64,000 nucleotides of DNA. It comes from Ruminococcus sp. (GTDB taxonomy: Bacteria; Bacillota; Clostridia; Oscillospirales; Ruminococcaceae). Every line of letters starts with the position of its first letter. Position 1 is the first letter of the stretch. The stretch is taken from positions 372,001 through 436,000 of the forward strand of contig JAFXSC010000022.1 of NCBI GenBank assembly GCA_017525915.1, read 5' to 3'. Under the pieces are notes generated by a model, which ran no database searches, was not told the origin of the DNA, and was given only the letters and a program-made list of their open reading frames with translations. Below, in pieces: positions 60,967-64,000 of this stretch. The translations under genes and the position numbers were made by a program.

Positions 60967-61262
60967 AACACACCTCATATAAAAAAACGCACAGGCTTTG
61001 TCAGCCTATGCGCGTAGTCAAATCTATGCCGATAGCACGGATATGCCTTGGTTTCAGAGTCTATATAAGCAAGAAATTTCACCTTTTACTACTCTTATTG
61101 ACCTTTCACAAGCTGATGAAAACTTATAAAAACGTATCGGCAGACAGCCGAATCAATAAGGCAACAGAAGTTGCCAGCCGGTATTATCCTGCACGTTCTC
61201 CATTCTGACCGGATTGCGTGAGCCGGCGGTCTTGCTTTGAAACCGAAGCTTCTTTTGCAACT
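60967..61262 (-). promoter_or_regulatory. speD leader: candidate riboswitch or attenuator
   Basis: About 295 transcribed bases between the speD promoter and ATG. Its 5' half can pair AAGTTGC with GCAACTT around several internal hairpins, including GGCAAC-TTCT-GTTGCC and GACCG/CGGTC. The 3' end is an intrinsic terminator. The segment CAGCTTGTG (61115-61107 minus) can pair with CATAGGCTG of the terminator 5' arm (two G-U pairs), a candidate antiterminator, and competes with a TTTCA/TGAAA hairpin. I compared it by eye with SAM, SAH, guanidine and T-box patterns and found no match. Confidence 0.6.
60981..61012 (-). terminator. Intrinsic terminator in the speD leader
   Basis: CGCATAGGCT-GACAA-AGCCTGTGCG (10 bp with one G-U pair) followed by seven T on the minus strand, then only ATATGAGG and the speD start. 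It would block the whole polyamine operon when formed. Confidence 0.88.
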
Positions 61263-61268
61263 TGTCTT

Positions 61269-61297
61269 ATTTTATCATATTTTGCGGCTGATGTCAA
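61269..61297 (-). promoter_or_regulatory. speD (polyamine operon) promoter
   Basis: TTGACA (61297-61292), 17-base spacer, TAAAAT (61274-61269). The -35 box lies within the last codons of the YfhO-family gene. Confidence 0.82.
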
Positions 61298-63902
61298 GGG
61301 TTTTATTCAAATCCTTCACACTTTCTTGTTCCGGACGCTTTCTCCGGTCGTACACTAAGAATACCGCAAGCAGGAGCAGTGTCAGAAGAGCGCCTCCAAG
61401 TGAGATATAAGCGCCTTCTTTACGCATCGGCGCGTTGTACTCAAGCTCTATCTCATGTTCACCGGCAGTTATCGGGAAACCGATGAATGCAAGGTCAGTC
61501 TTGTAATACTCCGTTTTCTCACCGTCGACCCTGATAGTGAAGCCCTTGTCGTATGGTATTGTAAAGCAGAACCAGCCGTCCCTGCTTACATTGACCTTGC
61601 CGGAAATCCTGTCGCCGAGAGCCTCGCTGTTGTCAATGATAAGCGGGTCCTTGTTTGAATTGGCGCCGGTAATGACAGAGCCGTCCATAGTGTAAGCCTC
61701 AAAGCCGGAAATATTATAGTAGCCGGGCGAGAATTCCATATCGAGAGCTTCAATAGGCTCGTCGGAGGAAATGATATAGGAGAATACAAAATTACCGTTG
61801 TTGTACTTCCATTTCGGGTCGGTCAGCTTGTTGCTGATGCCGTTGATTTTCAGAATAACGTCAGACTGATAGGCGATAGCTCCGATCCTGTTGTCCGCAA
61901 AGGCAGTGACTATAAGCACCTTGTCCCTGACAGGCTCATCGAGCTCTACCCTCGCCTTGACTTTCTTGCTGCTGTTGACCGTAAAAATCCGGTTCTTGAG
62001 TGATATGCCGTCGTAGTCGGTGAGGTCATTGAAGTCGATATCGAGCTTTTTCGTCCTGTCAGGCTTTTTCCCTTCGGACGCAAACTTCTTCGGAACGATT
62101 ATATTCGTGAGTATGGCTTCGTGCTGGAGCTCGTACTGGAGGTGTATGAATTTGTCCCTCGACATCACATCACCAGAAGCAAAACCTACCGGAAGGGCGC
62201 TGGGATTTTTCATTACCCTGTAACCGCCGTCCGATGCGACCTCAGTCTCGCCAAACATATCAGGGTCTTCCTTTGCGAGCCTGTACCGGCAGCCCATGAG
62301 TGTATTGAAAATAACATTGAGCGGCTGGCGGTGGATAGCATTGTTTCTGGTGCTTATCTCGCTTCCCGATGCGTAGAATCTGAAATCGCGATATTCCGGG
62401 TTAGAAAGCGATGAATAGATATTCGTGGTAAGATAGTCCGAACCGTAGACCATATTAACGCTCATCTCGGAAGTGCTGTCCTCCGCAAAACGGTACACTT
62501 CCCTGTCGCTGTCAAGAATATCCTCTGCAAGATTACGCGGAACATCACTGTACTGCTCGTCAAGTTCCTTCTTTTTTACAAATGAATCCACAAAGCAGAG
62601 TGACACGCAGACTGAAAACGACATCAGCAGCGTCAGGGCGAACAGCAGCTTCTTCCTGTTCTTTCTGATGCAGAAATTCAGAGTCGAAATGAGTATGACC
62701 GTATCCGCTATTACGAATACCGTCTGGATAGTATTGTATGTACCGCTTGCGAACGAAAGTACTACCAGTGCCGGGAACACCCACTTCATAAAACGTATGT
62801 CCGCGCTGCCGTCGAGGTATTTCACGAAAAAGCAGCCGCAGAGTATGAGCAGCAGCGGTATGAACGGTATGAATGCCTTTCCGTCAACATACATGGTGCC
62901 GTTGAACAGGTATGCGATGAGCGGAAAGAGTACGCTCACGGCAATAAGTCCGGAAAGGAAACGCTCGGCACGGCTGCCCTTTCTGAGAAGGGAGATCACC
63001 GATGCCGGAACTATACAGGTAAGACCGGCAGAGTATGCGGTATACAGAAGCACGCCGAAGTTGAGTGTCGGCATGATAAGCGCAGGAAGCGATACATCAA
63101 CAGACGTCGAAGCTCTGCCGTTTGTGATAGCAGCCAGCGACGGAAGCCAGAATCTTGCTGCACATACGCAGCCAAGAACTGCAAACAGAGTCTTCTTCCA
63201 TATCTTCCCGACAATGCCGCTTATGCGGATATCCGGTTCTCTTTCGAGACAGAGGTATATCATGTAGATACCTACCGCAAAGAACGAACCTACACTGTAA
63301 TAATAGCTCGTACACATCAGACAGTAAGTCATGACCGATATCAGCGCGAGCCTTATTACACTGTCGCGTCCTCTGACAAGGAAGAGCAGTCCCAGAAGGA
63401 ACGGATAGTAATTCACGAACATTATGTGCCTGTGGCTGTGGAATATAACAGGTCCCGCAAACAAAAACATAAATGCAAGTATGAGCGGTATCTCCCCTGA
63501 AAAATGCTTTCTCAGGAGGAAGTATACCATTATGGCAGATACAAGCACCTCCGCCATGCTGAGCACCTGTATGTAAAGCGCCATGCTTACGCCGGGCATC
63601 AGATATGCCGGCATATAGAGCGGATTTGCAATGCCGTAATATGCAAGGTTGTAGATATTTTGTCCGCCTCCGAGCTGAAGTGCGAAATCGGGATATCTGT
63701 CACCGGTATCGAAATACCTCGTCCTGAGGTACTCGGGTATCATAAAATGCTGACTGTCCCAGTCAAGTGTTGAGCCCCATACGCAGCCGCGGTTTATGAC
63801 GAGCAGTTCCAGCACGACTATCGCAGCAAATGTCAGTGTCAGAAGGAGCACCGCTGTTAAGCACGGTCTCCTGCTGTAAGAATTCCTGATCCTTTTTATC
63901 AT
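61275..63902 (-). CDS. YfhO-family membrane protein
   Basis: An 875-aa protein with an N-terminal helix at residues 15-37 and about 11 more hydrophobic segments up to about residue 440. A long extracytoplasmic domain (about 440-850) and a final C-terminal helix follow. The start MIKRIRNSYSRRPCLTAVLLL and WDSQHFMIPEYLRTRYFDTG and LGGGQNIYNLAYYGIANPLYMPAYLMP match YfhO, a GT-C-like family implicated in glycosylation of lipoteichoic acid or lipids. No glycosyl substrate is shown here. Its start is 20 bases after mutS2. Confidence 0.9.
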   Translation of the reverse strand: MIKRIRNSYSRRPCLTAVLLLTLTFAAIVVLELLVINRGCVWGSTLDWDSQHFMIPEYLRTRYFDTGDRYPDFALQLGGGQNIYNLAYYGIANPLYMPAYLMPGVSMALYIQVLSMAEVLVSAIMVYFLLRKHFSGEIPLILAFMFLFAGPVIFHSHRHIMFVNYYPFLLGLLFLVRGRDSVIRLALISVMTYCLMCTSYYYSVGSFFAVGIYMIYLCLEREPDIRISGIVGKIWKKTLFAVLGCVCAARFWLPSLAAITNGRASTSVDVSLPALIMPTLNFGVLLYTAYSAGLTCIVPASVISLLRKGSRAERFLSGLIAVSVLFPLIAYLFNGTMYVDGKAFIPFIPLLLILCGCFFVKYLDGSADIRFMKWVFPALVVLSFASGTYNTIQTVFVIADTVILISTLNFCIRKNRKKLLFALTLLMSFSVCVSLCFVDSFVKKKELDEQYSDVPRNLAEDILDSDREVYRFAEDSTSEMSVNMVYGSDYLTTNIYSSLSNPEYRDFRFYASGSEISTRNNAIHRQPLNVIFNTLMGCRYRLAKEDPDMFGETEVASDGGYRVMKNPSALPVGFASGDVMSRDKFIHLQYELQHEAILTNIIVPKKFASEGKKPDRTKKLDIDFNDLTDYDGISLKNRIFTVNSSKKVKARVELDEPVRDKVLIVTAFADNRIGAIAYQSDVILKINGISNKLTDPKWKYNNGNFVFSYIISSDEPIEALDMEFSPGYYNISGFEAYTMDGSVITGANSNKDPLIIDNSEALGDRISGKVNVSRDGWFCFTIPYDKGFTIRVDGEKTEYYKTDLAFIGFPITAGEHEIELEYNAPMRKEGAYISLGGALLTLLLLAVFLVYDRRKRPEQESVKDLNKTLDISRKI

Positions 63903-63922
63903 GTTATTCCCCTTGTGGGTAT

Positions 63923-64000
63923 TTATTTGAGTTCGGCAACGGTAACGCCGTCCTCTCCCTCGCCGTAAACTCCAAGACGGAAGCTCTTGACAGAGGGGTG
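63923..64000 (-). CDS. mutS2: MutS2, C-terminal end
   Basis: Only the last 25 codons are in the window. HPSVKSFRLGVYGEG followed by EDGVTVAELK and TAA is the C-terminal end of the Smr nuclease domain of MutS2, which acts against recombination and collided ribosomes. The gene extends beyond base 64000. Confidence 0.82.
   Translation of the reverse strand, partial: HPSVKSFRLGVYGEGEDGVTVAELK

Noticed and set aside
60967-61262. SAM-I, SAH, guanidine-I or T-box element before speD
   Set aside because: The conserved cores of these classes could not be found; only the terminator and generic hairpins are supported.

Overview
The window reads as a chromosomal segment of a Gram-positive anaerobe of the Ruminococcus type (Clostridia, Oscillospiraceae). 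Pointers are the spoIIIA sporulation operon, Gram-positive PolC, the asp23-nusB-xseAB-dxs-tlyA-nadK-argR-recN block, consensus sigma-A promoters, strong GGAGG ribosome sites, and a secreted papain-like protease ending in a cellulosomal dockerin. Base composition looks even throughout, with no insertion sequence, phage or CRISPR array. Every protein gene I can support lies on the minus strand; the only plus-strand genes are four tRNAs. The genus is an inference.

Layout, left to right (transcription runs right to left). 1-10.4 kb: a histidine operon, hisZ-G-D-(small membrane protein)-C-B-H-(phosphatase)-(flavodoxin)-hisA-(GNAT)-(unknown)-(VOC)-hisF-(cytidine deaminase-like, cut by the window edge). 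It starts from a good promoter whose -10 box sits in a 22-bp palindrome, followed by a leader with a tRNA-Ser(GCU) anticodon-arm look-alike. 10.5-21.1 kb: pyrH-frr-uppS-cdsA-dxr-rseP-ispG-polC. 21.3-24.0 kb: tRNA-Ser(UGA), tRNA-Ser(GCU), tRNA-Leu(CAA) and tRNA-Ala(CGC) around a three-gene ExbB/ExbD-like operon. 24.1-26.1 kb: a LacI-type sensor fused to a GGDEF domain. 26.3-39.8 kb: a penicillin-binding protein, then dtd, a GH42 glycosidase, a phosphatase, recN, argR, nadK, tlyA, dxs, xseB, xseA, a Kae1-like gene, nusB and asp23. 39.9-44.6 kb: complete spoIIIAA-AH behind a sigma-E-like promoter. 44.7-48.6 kb: a sugar ABC transporter (binding protein and two permeases, no ATPase) behind a long structured leader. 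48.7-52.6 kb: a ComEA-like protein and the dockerin protease. 52.7-61.3 kb: a polyamine cluster, speD-speA-(membrane)-speE-speB-(DUF3592)-(membrane)-carboxyspermidine dehydrogenase-(YbjQ)-nspC. 61.3-64 kb: a YfhO-family membrane protein and the C-terminus of MutS2.

How they work together. The his genes cover most steps from PRPP to histidine; hisI/hisE and a recognised histidinol-phosphatase are absent here. The polyamine cluster encodes arginine to agmatine to putrescine, then two independent routes to spermidine: SpeD/SpeE, and carboxyspermidine dehydrogenase/decarboxylase. It is preceded by a roughly 295-nt leader ending in an intrinsic terminator just before speD, so it is probably controlled by attenuation or an unidentified riboswitch. 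speA carries an apparent one-base frameshift.

The points most worth a second look are the speD leader, the his leader with its tRNA-like arm, the dual spermidine pathway, the split speA, the ExbBD-like motor in a cell that should lack an outer membrane, the terminator whose 3' arm is the ribosome site of the penicillin-binding protein gene, and the long leader with 12-bp direct repeats before the sugar-binding protein.
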